A stretch of 64,000 nucleotides of DNA from Paenibacillus macquariensis (GTDB lineage Bacteria > Bacillota > Bacilli > Paenibacillales > Paenibacillaceae), in contig NZ_FTNK01000008.1 of NCBI RefSeq assembly GCF_900156375.1, forward strand, positions 62,001-126,000, in the 5' to 3' direction. The position numbers and the translations under genes were made by a program. This document shows positions 18,360-26,525 of this stretch, one piece after another; position 1 is the stretch's first letter, and each line of letters begins with the position of its first letter. The notes beneath the pieces are model-generated. The model was not told the DNA's origin. It did no database searches and saw only the letters and a list, made by a program, of their open reading frames with translations.

Positions 18360-19133
18360 TTACATATCGTTATTCTCCATTAATTCATGCTTGAAAGAAC
18401 CCAGCTTTTTTCTTTTCTTTAATTCTGTAGCTCTCCCCTTTATGTTTATGGTTACGGAGTGATGGAGGAGACGATCTAGGATTGCGGTAGCAAGTACCGT
18501 ATCACCAAATATTTCACCCCAGGATCCAAACCACTTATTGGAGGTGAGAATAATCGAGCCTTTCTCATACCGTTCAGAGATTATCTGGAAGAAGAAGTGA
18601 GCGGCATCCATCTTTGGGTAACCAATCTCATCAATGATGAGCAGGTCTGCTTTGAGAAACATACGTACCTTTTGTTTCATCGTGTTCGTTTGATGGGCCT
18701 GTTGCAGGGTCTGAACGAGATCATGAGCGGTAATGAAGTAAACCGAATATCTCAGAGCAATCGCTTCTAAAGCTAGGGCTACGACAAGGTGGGTTTTGCC
18801 TACACCGGGTGGACCAAGAAAAACGAGGTTCTCCTGATGTTCGACAAACCTCATCGTGGCTAAATCTTTTATACGTCGTTCGTCAATAGTTGGCTGAAAA
18901 GAGAAGTCGAACTGAGCCAATGTCTTTTGGTACGGTAGCCTTGCTAGCTTAGTTCTTGTCTGCAAATTGCGGTGGTGTTTAGCCTCTAATTCCTCATGTA
19001 ATAGCTTGTCTAAAAACGCGAGATACGATATATTTTCTTTAGCTGCTTCTTCTGCATGCTGATGGACAATTTCAGGTATTCTTCCCCATCCAAGCTGCTG
19101 AAAAGCTTCGTAAAGACGTTCGGTGAGGATCAT
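18360..19133 (-). CDS. istB: IS21-family helper ATPase IstB
   Basis: Intact 257-residue AAA+ protein. Walker A is LGPPGVGKTHL and Walker B is LLIIDEIGYP, followed by the sensor region SNKWFGSWGEIFGD and the arginine-rich end. The N-terminus has the family's ARLPYQKTLAQFDFSF lead-in. IstB remodels target DNA for the IstA transposase. It overlaps the end of istA by four bases (ATGA), as in typical IS21 operons. As istA is frameshifted, this copy cannot move on its own but could help a related element in trans. Confidence 0.92.
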   Translation of the reverse strand: MILTERLYEAFQQLGWGRIPEIVHQHAEEAAKENISYLAFLDKLLHEELEAKHHRNLQTRTKLARLPYQKTLAQFDFSFQPTIDERRIKDLATMRFVEHQENLVFLGPPGVGKTHLVVALALEAIALRYSVYFITAHDLVQTLQQAHQTNTMKQKVRMFLKADLLIIDEIGYPKMDAAHFFFQIISERYEKGSIILTSNKWFGSWGEIFGDTVLATAILDRLLHHSVTINIKGRATELKKRKKLGSFKHELMENNDM

Positions 19134-20374
19134 TGCTTGATCACCTCCTCATCCGTCAACGCTTCATACACTGCTAATGAGCGTTCGACCACTTCGAGGG
19201 ATACTGTTGCGACCAGTTTGGGCATGGGTTGGGGAACCGTTTTGCTACCTGCTGTTCGGATGCCTTCGAAGTGCTTTTTATTGGTAATGACTTGGTGTAC
19301 AACGTTCGCCTTCTCATGTTTGGTGATGGGTGTGCCTTCTTGGTTAAAAATATGTAGTATGCCGTTTTTCTCATCCTGAACATGTACGTGATGGCCTACA
19401 TAACCAAACGGAACGGAGTAGCGATTGCTCTGGTAAGACCAATGTGTCACTCGAAACCTTGCGAATATGGCGTTCTTCTGAATGAAAGGGAAAGGGATTG
19501 GCCGGATTCAACGCTTCATTTACTAGACGATTCGTAGGGACCTTATGAGTTGTTCCATGTATACGACAGTTTGCTACAGTATCTAACCATAGACGCACCT
19601 GTTGATTTAGATCGTGTAGTCCTGTATAAGACCGAACCCTTGGACAAAAAGTTCTTCCGTACATAACCAACGCCATTCTCAACTTTTCCTTTTGTCTGGG
19701 GGGCGATAGGGCTTGCAACGACGAAGAATGAATCCATGATGAGTTGCGAACTTTGCAAATCTCTCGTTCCATATGACCTCACCTTGCTCGTCTTGTCCAA
19801 TGACAACGGTCTTCATATTGTCATACAAACAGGTTCTTGTCACTCCTCCAAAGTACGTCATAGCTCGTTCATGGCAGCCGATAAGCGTCTCTACTTTCTC
19901 ATCTTCTGTATATTCCACATACAACGTACGCGAATAACCAAGTACCATAACAAACGCATATAACCGCTTTTGTGATTGATTCCAATCTACTCGAAAATGA
20001 CCCCAGTCGACCTGTGCTTGCTCCCCAGGTTCGGTCTCAAATCGTTCAGTTGCCTTAGAAGAAATGATAGGATTCAGTGGTCTCATAAAGTAACGAAGGG
20101 TGGTTACGCTAGCGATGTATCCTTTTGTTTTAATCTCATCGTAAATGACTACTGCGTTTAGACAACCATCCTCCATACGCTGACCTACATAGGCTTTATA
20201 TGCATCGAGCTTGCCAATTCGACGGTTTGAACGTTGATAACGGCGGGGTTCATTTTGCCCCAACAATTTTCGTATTGTCTTCGGATCTCTTCCTACTTCT
20301 TTAGCAATATACGTGATATACATTCCCTTTGCATGCATTTCCTTGATCACAAAGAACTCCCCATTCATGACCAT
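19130..20374 (-). pseudogene. istA: IS21-family transposase IstA, frameshifted
   Basis: IstA is spread over three frames. From ATG 20374 (GAGGAG upstream) it has the HTH region (IAKEVGRDPKTIRKLLG) and the start of the DDE core (GEQAQVDWGHFRVDW, then TCLYDNMKTVV). The frame is lost near 19690 around KPYRP. QTKGKVENGVGYVRKNF, with the third catalytic residue, continues in a second frame, and DTVANCRIHGTTHKVPTN in a third. The C-terminal piece VPFGYVGHHVHVQDEKNG runs to 19130. At least three frameshifts make it inactive. Confidence 0.85.
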
Positions 20375-20666
20375 ATATTCCACTCCTCTCGGAGATCTCG
20401 GAGAGTATGTCGGCTAATTGTGCGGTAAAATTGTTTTATCGATTCGCTGGCTGTCGGGCGTTTTTATTTTTTAGAAAGTATCCAACAATCAGCACCCAAC
20501 GCATGTTGTGTGCGGAAACATATTGCATTATTTTGTGGGGACGAATAGGGGACAAGATTCATCACCAAGCATCATAAAAGAGCCATTTAGATCACATGAC
20601 TCTATGAAAAAACCTTATTTAATAAAGATTTTTCCTACACAAGCATACTAAATCCTAGCCTATCTC

Positions 20667-20715
20667 TATCACTGGCAGTGATGAGGTCAGGGGTTCGATC
20701 CCTTAGTCTCTACCA
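20667..20715 (+). tRNA. tRNA-Ala(GGC)-like 3' remnant (pseudo-tRNA)
   Basis: The anticodon arm is TATCA/CTGGCAG/TGATG, giving anticodon GGC. It is followed by AGGTC, a T arm with loop TTCGATC, and an acceptor strand ending in CCA. Pairing in the T stem is imperfect and there is no D arm or 5' acceptor strand upstream. It is therefore a truncated gene. Such 3' ends are typical integration sites, so it may be a scar of an integrated element. Confidence 0.6.
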
Positions 20716-20728
20716 ACACCTTAAACAC

Positions 20729-20753
20729 AAACGGCAGAAATGCCGTTTTTTTT
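20729..20753 (+). terminator. Rho-independent terminator after the tRNA remnant
   Basis: Perfect eight-base stem AAACGGCA/TGCCGTTT with a GAAA tetraloop, running into a T tract. It ends 40 bases after the tRNA CCA, as in a genuine tRNA transcription unit. Confidence 0.85.
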
Positions 20754-21309
20754 GTCTTTGTGATTCATCTAAGGTGTTTATTGGTGGTAATAAATGATGG
20801 TTTGACTTCTGTTGTTGGCTGACAGGGGCAAGATGCCTCTATACAGGACAGTTAATCAGCAATTAAAAATGAACTACAATGGGTAAATGTCGGATGACAA
20901 GAATATGTACCGATTACCGAATTAGTCCTGTACTCCCGCGCTTTAATCAAAAGGAAGTGACTGAGAAAGAGAAAGTACGAATATTATATTACAATGCTTC
21001 TTCAATTTATGCGTCCAATCATGGGGATATAATAACGGATAACGTGGTGAAGGAACATGCCCTCGCCTAGGTGTTCTACAGTTTCCCTATTTATTATCTT
21101 GATGGTTGCAAATATTGTGATTGAGATAGAAGCTGAATCTTTTTCTTCTTCTAAGCTTAGATTTTGGATTCAGCTTGAAAAAGACATCCGATAGATATTT
21201 ATATCGTTTTTCACAAGCTTTTTGGAACTACCGTTGATATTAATACTGGTGTTAAATTGGTGTTGAAAAGTAACACCAACCATCCTAAACCACCCAAACA
21301 GAATGGAGA
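20754..21309. other. Gene-poor stretch
   Basis: One small forward frame at 20879-21070 (63 codons) has no ribosome site and matches nothing I know. A long stem (AGCTGAATC near 21132 with GATTCAGCT near 21169) is visible. Otherwise I see no feature. Confidence 0.4.
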
Positions 21310-21460
21310 GTGAAAACTGAAAACTCAGTAAATCCAAGGCCTCAGCCTACTATAACAGATTATATCGGAAGGCCTGATCAACCCGCATACGGTGCATGTG
21401 GAGTGTACAGTGTGGCTAAAATGGGTGGGGCAAGCTTAATTCCTACGCCCCTTGTATTTG
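21310..21460 (+). pseudogene. 5' end of an unrecognised gene, truncated
   Basis: GTG 21310 follows ATGGAGA. The first 48 codons read MKTENSVNPRPQPTITDYIG and onward to ASLIPTPLVF, then run into the serine-recombinase remnant on the other strand. The piece has good coding character but I do not recognise the family. The downstream part was probably lost when the recombinase fragment arrived. Confidence 0.35.
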
Positions 21461-21760
21461 ATATGGATGAGCAATATTGTAATGTATCTTAATGCTGCCA
21501 TCATCGAATACTTCGATCTTCTGGATGAGCTTCATAACGATTTGCTTCAGGATCCGCTCATCTGCAATATTGAGGTGCAGCAAATTCATTACTTGTTTTT
21601 CGAAGACTTGGATGTTAGTGTCCAGGTCTTTTTCTTTGTTAACATGCTTTAACAATTCAACCTTACATTCACTAAGCAAAGTATTCTCATTTCGAACTAG
21701 CGTATTCTCAGTACGCCATTCATCTTGAGAGAGTTCCTCTTCATTTAGGAGATCAAGTAG
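21443..21760 (-). pseudogene. Serine recombinase C-terminal remnant
   Basis: The reverse strand reads LLNEEELSQDEWRTENTLV, continues through LLHLNIADERILKQIV and ends KIEVFDDGSIKIHYNIAHP. This is the C-terminal coiled-coil and tail of large serine recombinases. The catalytic resolvase domain is missing. It abuts the XRE remnant at about 21757. It may be what remains of an integrase that used this locus. Confidence 0.65.
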
Positions 21761-21918
21761 TCTACAATTATAGGAAGGGGCGGGGATATAGCCAGGAAGA
21801 GTTGGCTAACCTTGCTAATCTCCATAGCGTATATATTGGACAACTAGAGCGTGGGGAGAAGAGTCCGACGATAGAGAGTCTAGAAGGGTGTTTTGCCAAG
21901 TATCGTCTTCCTTACTGA
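21757..21918 (+). pseudogene. XRE-family HTH domain remnant
   Basis: The forward frame reads YRKGRGYSQEELANLANLHS, then VYIGQLERGEKSPTIESLEG and a TGA. This is a near-complete Cro/C1-type helix-turn-helix. No start codon is present because the frame begins at the recombinase junction. The normal end of the domain is replaced by CFAKYRLPY. Such regulators often sit beside integrases. Confidence 0.65.
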
Positions 21919-22033
21919 ATATTTACTAAGCTTCGTTACCTTGCGTTGAAGAGAAAGATAGGTGCATGGTACATATTAATAGCTGATTACTAATGAATAA
22001 ATTTGCACCTCATAAGGAGGTAGTTGTGAAATC

Positions 22034-22743
22034 ATGATAGAGACGTTCGTATCCTCCAATAGCACATGTACAATAAAGTACCGCACGGTGGTTTGTTTTT
22101 TTGCCGGTGTACTGACTTATCGAAATAATTTTGAAGACGCTGCAAGTGAGATTGCCAAAAGATATCGAAATGCCAAAGTTGTGATGATCTTTCCCTATGG
22201 GATTGCAAACGGCACTACGGGTTTCTCTTTAATCCGTCTCCTGGCAAGGCAGCTTACTCAAGTTGGCTATGACCAACACTATGACCAGTCCAAGCGAGTA
22301 ACAAGCGTATCGCAAATCATCCGCGAGCATGTAGAAGTTTCGGATGACTTAATCCTTATCGGGCATAGTGCTGGAGGAATGATCGCCTATCGGACAGGGC
22401 TTTATTTGGAGGAAAAGTACGGATATCAGCAAGTTCAAGTATTTGCTGTAGGGTGTCCAAAGTTTCATTTGAGGGACATTCCATACAATGGCAGGTTTAC
22501 ATATATTACTGGCCAGAATCCGGACAGGATCACCCAAATTGGTAGATGGCGTAAGCCAGGTTCTAAGGTGTACATAGGAAGTCCCGGGCGCGAAATTCAA
22601 ATGGAATTTAATCCAGCTCATCTGGGATGGAAGTTTCATGCTGCGTATTTTCTGTAATCGGATTGGACGGATTCAAACCAAGTGTTCCGTACCAATTCAG
22701 AAAACTTGGTCTCCAAAATCCATGAACTGTACCCGGGAAACTA
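22034..22743 (+). pseudogene. Alpha/beta-hydrolase (lipase-like) with in-frame stop
   Basis: The frame gives 207 residues with a serine-hydrolase elbow GHSAGGMIAY, a lid-like N-terminal part and a possible catalytic His in LGWKFHAAYF. A TAA at 22655 interrupts it. Reading on in the same frame gives SDWTDSNQVFRTNSENLVSK and IHELYPGN before a second stop at 22743, which looks like the natural end. AAGGAGG lies 14 bases before ATG 22034, farther than usual. Either the protein is truncated by 29 residues or the gene is dying. No membrane segment is seen. Substrate is unknown. Confidence 0.65.
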
Positions 22744-22864
22744 ATTTATACTTAATATGTTTATGTACTTTGAAACGGGGGAAAAGGTGGAATAGATATC
22801 ATCAAAACACTAGAGGATAAGATGACTTGAGTTAGGCCAGACAAGGGTTAAAGTCATTTAAAGA

Positions 22865-22897
22865 AAAAGACGAAGCCAATTATGGCTCCGTCTTTTG
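22865..22897 (-). terminator. Bidirectional terminator below the anti-sigma gene
   Basis: Stem AAGACG/CGTCTT extended by AGCC/GGCT, with T tracts on both strands. It lies 55 bases past the anti-sigma stop and probably ends that operon. Confidence 0.7.
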
Positions 22898-22950
22898 TAG
22901 GTTTGCATACCTTTTTAATCCTAGATAATAAGGTCCTTTTTACAGATGAA

Positions 22951-24117
22951 CTATTGCACCGAAAATACAGTCTCTAGCTCAGGGATATATTCCTTGACTA
23001 TATTTTTGACTTCCACCAGTCCTATAGCCCCAGCTGGCGCTTGACCTTCGGATACGATTAAGTACGGTTTGATGGTTACGGTACGCGGTTGAGTCTTGAA
23101 AGGTTCAAAGAGAACATTATAAGATTCGCTTAAGGGGTGACCACCGATGGGCTTCAGTTGAACGCCATGTTCATCCACAATGTCATACTGAAGAGCGATG
23201 ACGCCCCCGTTAGCACCCTTGTATTTCGAAGGGATAGAAGCGAGCATTTCTTCTACGCTCTGGCCCGGTTTGGTTTTGTACTCAACGGATAACTGCGTTG
23301 TGATTGGTGTGATTTCCAGCTTACTGTTCTGCAAGTTAATGTTATCGTGATGCTTGGTCTCCTCTGAAGTTAGAACGGTAATGGGCGTTGATCTTGTAAC
23401 AGGCACAACGAATTGGAACGGGACATCGTAGCCCTTTAACGTTACATTTACAGTCAAGTCAAACTGATCAGGGAACTGGATAGTCGGTGTTGTTGTGCGC
23501 GGCTCATAATAAGTGCTGAAAACCTGAACCATTATGCTGGAAGCAGTCTCACCGTCCATGTGTTCGTAACCCCATTGCAGAGGTTGGCCGTTATAGAGGA
23601 CCTCAAACTTATCTACCGCCCCTTTATTGGCATCGGAAGGCGGCGAATTGGGCTCCGAAGCAAGACGGTTTCCAGGAGTGGTTATGTTCATAAGAATTCG
23701 GGTCCCGTCAAATAACAACGTTGGAATATTCATAGTCACATTGCCATGGGTCACGCTTTGGTTTACGTTTGTGATGAAATCCTCGGCTTGTTGAAGACCG
23801 GGATCTAAGTTCTTTTCGCCCCATAATGAATAGATTTGTCCTAGAACCGGAATTTGCTTGAGTGCATCTGCCATGGCGGGAGATACAAATCCGGAAGCAA
23901 TGAGTGTAACTCCAAGGATTGCAGCGGCTGCAGTGGAAACCCACCATTTATTTAAAGTTCTTGATACATTTGTCTTTCTCTGAATGGGGGAAATGGAATT
24001 ATCGGTATCCCTGATGATTTGGTAAGTCTCATTCAGCTTGGAGCGGGCAATATCAGATAACTGATCGGGAAGTAGGCTTTGGCAGTTCTTTAATTGTTCT
24101 TCTAATTTAGTGTTCAC
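22951..24117 (-). CDS. ECF anti-sigma factor, DUF4179/DUF5643 type
   Basis: 388 residues. A cytoplasmic N-terminus of about 65 residues is followed by one membrane helix (AAAAILGVTLIASGFV) and a large extracytoplasmic part. The segment PVLGQIYSLWG just after the helix is typical of DUF4179 proteins. The last 120 residues resemble DUF5643. It probably binds and inactivates the sigma factor encoded just upstream, releasing it on an envelope signal. Its ATG overlaps the sigma stop by four bases, so the two are translationally coupled. Confidence 0.85.
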   Translation of the reverse strand: MNTKLEEQLKNCQSLLPDQLSDIARSKLNETYQIIRDTDNSISPIQRKTNVSRTLNKWWVSTAAAAILGVTLIASGFVSPAMADALKQIPVLGQIYSLWGEKNLDPGLQQAEDFITNVNQSVTHGNVTMNIPTLLFDGTRILMNITTPGNRLASEPNSPPSDANKGAVDKFEVLYNGQPLQWGYEHMDGETASSIMVQVFSTYYEPRTTTPTIQFPDQFDLTVNVTLKGYDVPFQFVVPVTRSTPITVLTSEETKHHDNINLQNSKLEITPITTQLSVEYKTKPGQSVEEMLASIPSKYKGANGGVIALQYDIVDEHGVQLKPIGGHPLSESYNVLFEPFKTQPRTVTIKPYLIVSEGQAPAGAIGLVEVKNIVKEYIPELETVFSVQ

Positions 24118-24641
24118 GATGTCGCAACTCCTTTTTCTTGATTGATTTGAGATGAATGTTTTAGCTTTTTGCGGGCGCGATGTAGCCGGGTCTTCACGGC
24201 TACCGTAGAAATTTCGAGAATGTCGGAAACTTGACTGATCGGCATGTCCTGTAGGTAATGAAGGTGAATGACAATCCGTAGGTTTTCCTCAAGATGTTGA
24301 ACGGCATCCCATAATTCGATGTTCTCATAATCCTTGGAAGTGGAAGGGACGTCGGGAACCTCTCCGTAAGGGAGGGTTCTTGAGTTGCTTTTGACCATTT
24401 TATTGCATTCATTAATCAGAATTCGGAAGATCCACGTTTTGAAAAAAGCGGGCTCTCTGAGAGTATGGATGGATTTAAAGGCTTTAAGTATCGTCTCCTG
24501 TAGGGCATCTGCACAATCTTCGTCTTTGTTGACGATGGACCTTGCAGTTCTATACAAGGGTAACTCTATCTCTTGCATCAACTGCATGAATGCTTCAGGG
24601 TCCCCAGCTTTGGCTTTGAGGACAATAGGATCTGTATGCAA
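24114..24641 (-). CDS. ECF RNA polymerase sigma factor
   Basis: 175 residues with sigma region 2 (DCADALQETILKAFKSIHTL, then FKTWIFRILINECN) and region 4 (DMPISQVSDILEISTVAVK, then TRLHRARKKL). Size and layout fit the SigV/SigW-like ECF group. The start is TTG 24641; upstream codons meet a stop with no ATG or GTG, and AGGTG lies six bases before. Together with the anti-sigma gene it forms a two-gene operon. The upstream region is duplicated (see repeat) and carries an ECF-like -35, so it probably controls its own promoter. Confidence 0.93.
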   Translation of the reverse strand: MHTDPIVLKAKAGDPEAFMQLMQEIELPLYRTARSIVNKDEDCADALQETILKAFKSIHTLREPAFFKTWIFRILINECNKMVKSNSRTLPYGEVPDVPSTSKDYENIELWDAVQHLEENLRIVIHLHYLQDMPISQVSDILEISTVAVKTRLHRARKKLKHSSQINQEKGVATS

Positions 24642-24643
24642 GG

Positions 24644-24845
24644 GTTCACCTGCTTTCTTGACTAGAAGTGTTTAGAATGTTCGTAACGTTACTATACATT
24701 AGATCGGGTAGGTAGCTAGAAGGTTACATGGAAAAAAAACTAACTGCAAGAGTTCACCTGCTTTCTTGACTAGAAGTATTAGAATGTTCGTAACGTTACG
24801 TATATATTAGATCGGGTAGGTTGCTAGAAGGTTACATGAAAAAAA
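24644..24845 (-). repeat. Tandem duplication of the sigma-gene upstream region
   Basis: Two copies of about 94 bases (24644-24738 and 24752-24845; period 108) differ at only a few positions. Each holds the palindrome GTAACGTTAC (24683, 24790) and, on the reverse strand, TGTAACCTT followed about 14 bases later by CGATCTA, an ECF-like -35/-10 arrangement. The duplication also covers the end of the sigma gene's ribosome site (GTTCACCTGC). Two promoters or two operators would result. Confidence 0.75.
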
Positions 24846-25759
24846 CCAACGTATTCAAGGACTGCACCCCGTTTGTGAGACAGGGACCAAACAAGGACCA
24901 AGCAAGCTTGCGTCCGAGCTAAAAGCTCCGCACAAGCATGTTGTGATGCGGAAGCGCTGATGGTGCAGGCGATAGTTGAGCAACAAGAAAACTGCATTAT
25001 AAAGGACGGTACCTGGGTAACCGGCAATTGTCCTATTACGTGATCTACACAAGTATCGTCTTCCTTACTGAATTCTTACTAAGCACGGGATAGATCGTTT
25101 TAAAAGTGAGTAATAAGGACTAAACGGAAAGAATGACGCTCAATATATTTAGATTACTATTGAGGTTGTAGCGTGCGAGCGTTTTAGCGACATAGGTAAT
25201 AGAGTTTTACTGAGGATGAAGCGATTGAGAATACTGAAGTGTATTTCGTCAAGTATTCAGGGCTTATCCGAAACGACCATCTCCTATATTCACAAACGTA
25301 TTATAAAATAGTACTGCTATAATTATCACGACGTATCAGAATGGATCTCAGAACGTTGGGTGTCTCTAGTTGGATAATAATTACTTTTTAGAGTCAATTC
25401 CGAACATTGAAACTAATGAGGGATTGAGATTGCCTCAGATAACGGACCATTGTTAGAAGTATTGTTTGACCGCGAATTGGAAGTGCAGAAAATAATGCAG
25501 GAAATCAAAGGGAAAATACCAGAAAAGTGTTAATAAAGCCCACCCATTACGGGTGAGCCTGTTTGTTGCTTAACAAAATTTTGTTTTCTGAAAAGTCTTC
25601 TTGAAGGCAATTGGTATTTCAGAGTCATTGGATGGGGGCACATCGTATAAGATTTGTTCACACTGAGCACCTCATATAGATTGATGTCAGCCTTCAGTTG
25701 CGCAAATAAACCAATTTGTTATTGAAAGACACGGAATCCTTCTTCTGTGTCTTAATACA
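24846..25759. other. Gene-free stretch with a duplicated 35-bp fragment
   Basis: No intact gene. Positions 25050-25084 repeat 21897-21931 almost exactly (AAGTATCGTCTTCCTTACTG and onward), the end of the XRE remnant. A short frame near 25440-25534 ends LFDRELEVQKIMQEIKGK then IPEKC and may be a fragment of an unknown gene. A stem AAGACAC/GTGTCTT lies near 25727-25752. I see nothing else. Confidence 0.45.
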
Positions 25760-26387
25760 ACCATCGTTATGCTTTGGCCTGGATGAATAATTGGGATTAC
25801 GCTCATAATACACCAACGCTTAAAGAAGGGTTTAATGGAACGGATTCAATAGTTCGCCAAATTAAATTAAAACAAGTTGGGATCATACGTATAGTCTGGT
25901 ATCACAACCTATTGAAGCATTAAATAAATTGATAAGCTCTAAGAATTCCTTGGAACAAATAAAAGTGAATGGGTCCACAACGCTCGATATGACAGGCGAT
26001 ACGTACCAACTTGACGCTGATATATCTTGGTCGGACATCAAGAATGTAGGATTAAGGCTTCGAGAGTCAAAGGATACAACCCGCCATGTAGATGTCGGTA
26101 TTTTTGTAGAAGGTCAATATGCTTATGTTAATAGAGCTTCTATAGGGCAGCCCGACAAGAGTAAGAGATATCTTGAAAGCAAAGTGCCATTTGATGTGAA
26201 AAAAAAGAAGGTTCATTTAAAGATCCTTGTTGATAAAACAAGCATTGAAGTTTTTATAGATGATGGTAAAATCGTTATTTCTAATGAAATTTTTCCGGAA
26301 ACGAACGATAAAGCAATTACCCTATTTACAGAAGGTGGCACGGCGATCTTTAACAATATTGTAATTAAGCACTTCAACAAAGTGTAA
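25760..26387 (+). pseudogene. GH32 (levanase/fructosidase) C-terminal remnant
   Basis: The forward strand reads RYALAWMNNWDYAHNTPTLK, a GH32 pattern, then meets a frameshift near 25876. It continues DHTYSLVSQPIEALNKLISS and the whole C-terminal beta-sandwich (RLRESKDTTRHVDVGIF, IEVFIDDGKIVISNEIFP). The catalytic five-bladed propeller with its Asp and Glu is missing. The remaining 150-codon frame has no ribosome site. It is a decayed sucrose/levan hydrolase. Confidence 0.75.
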
Positions 26388-26406
26388 TATACTAAACAAA
26401 AAATTA

Positions 26407-26460
26407 GGGGCTGACGCCAAAGGATACATAAACTGTATCCTTTGGCATCAGCCCCATTTA
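26407..26460 (-). terminator. Long-stem terminator between GH32 remnant and permease
   Basis: GGGGCTGACGCCAAAGGATA pairs with TATCCTTTGGCATCAGCCCC, about 20 base pairs with one mismatch. On the reverse strand it is followed by TTTTTT (26398-26403), so it ends the permease transcript. A smaller stem GAAGCGAT/ATCGCTTC lies at 26492-26516. Confidence 0.85.
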
Positions 26461-26525
26461 GGTTAGCAATTACTAATTTAAAGGGGGAAGCGATCCCTAT
26501 GAATGCAATCGCTTCGCCTTACAAC

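Larger units (their letters stand above)
18290..20470 (-). mobile_element. IS21-family insertion sequence (approximate limits)
   Basis: It comprises istA and istB transcribed leftwards. I could not identify the terminal inverted repeats with confidence, so the limits are set about 70-90 bases outside the genes. It lies next to an IS4 fragment on the left and about 200 bases from the tRNA-Ala remnant on the right. Confidence 0.7.

Noticed and set aside
20667..20715. Intact tRNA gene
   Set aside because: There is no D arm or 5' acceptor strand and the T stem is poorly paired.
20879..21070. Small forward gene of 63 codons
   Set aside because: No ribosome site, no recognisable family and it lies in a debris region; mentioned only within the gene-poor stretch.
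24644..24845. CRISPR array
   Set aside because: Only two long, nearly identical copies with a 14-base gap; this is a tandem duplication.
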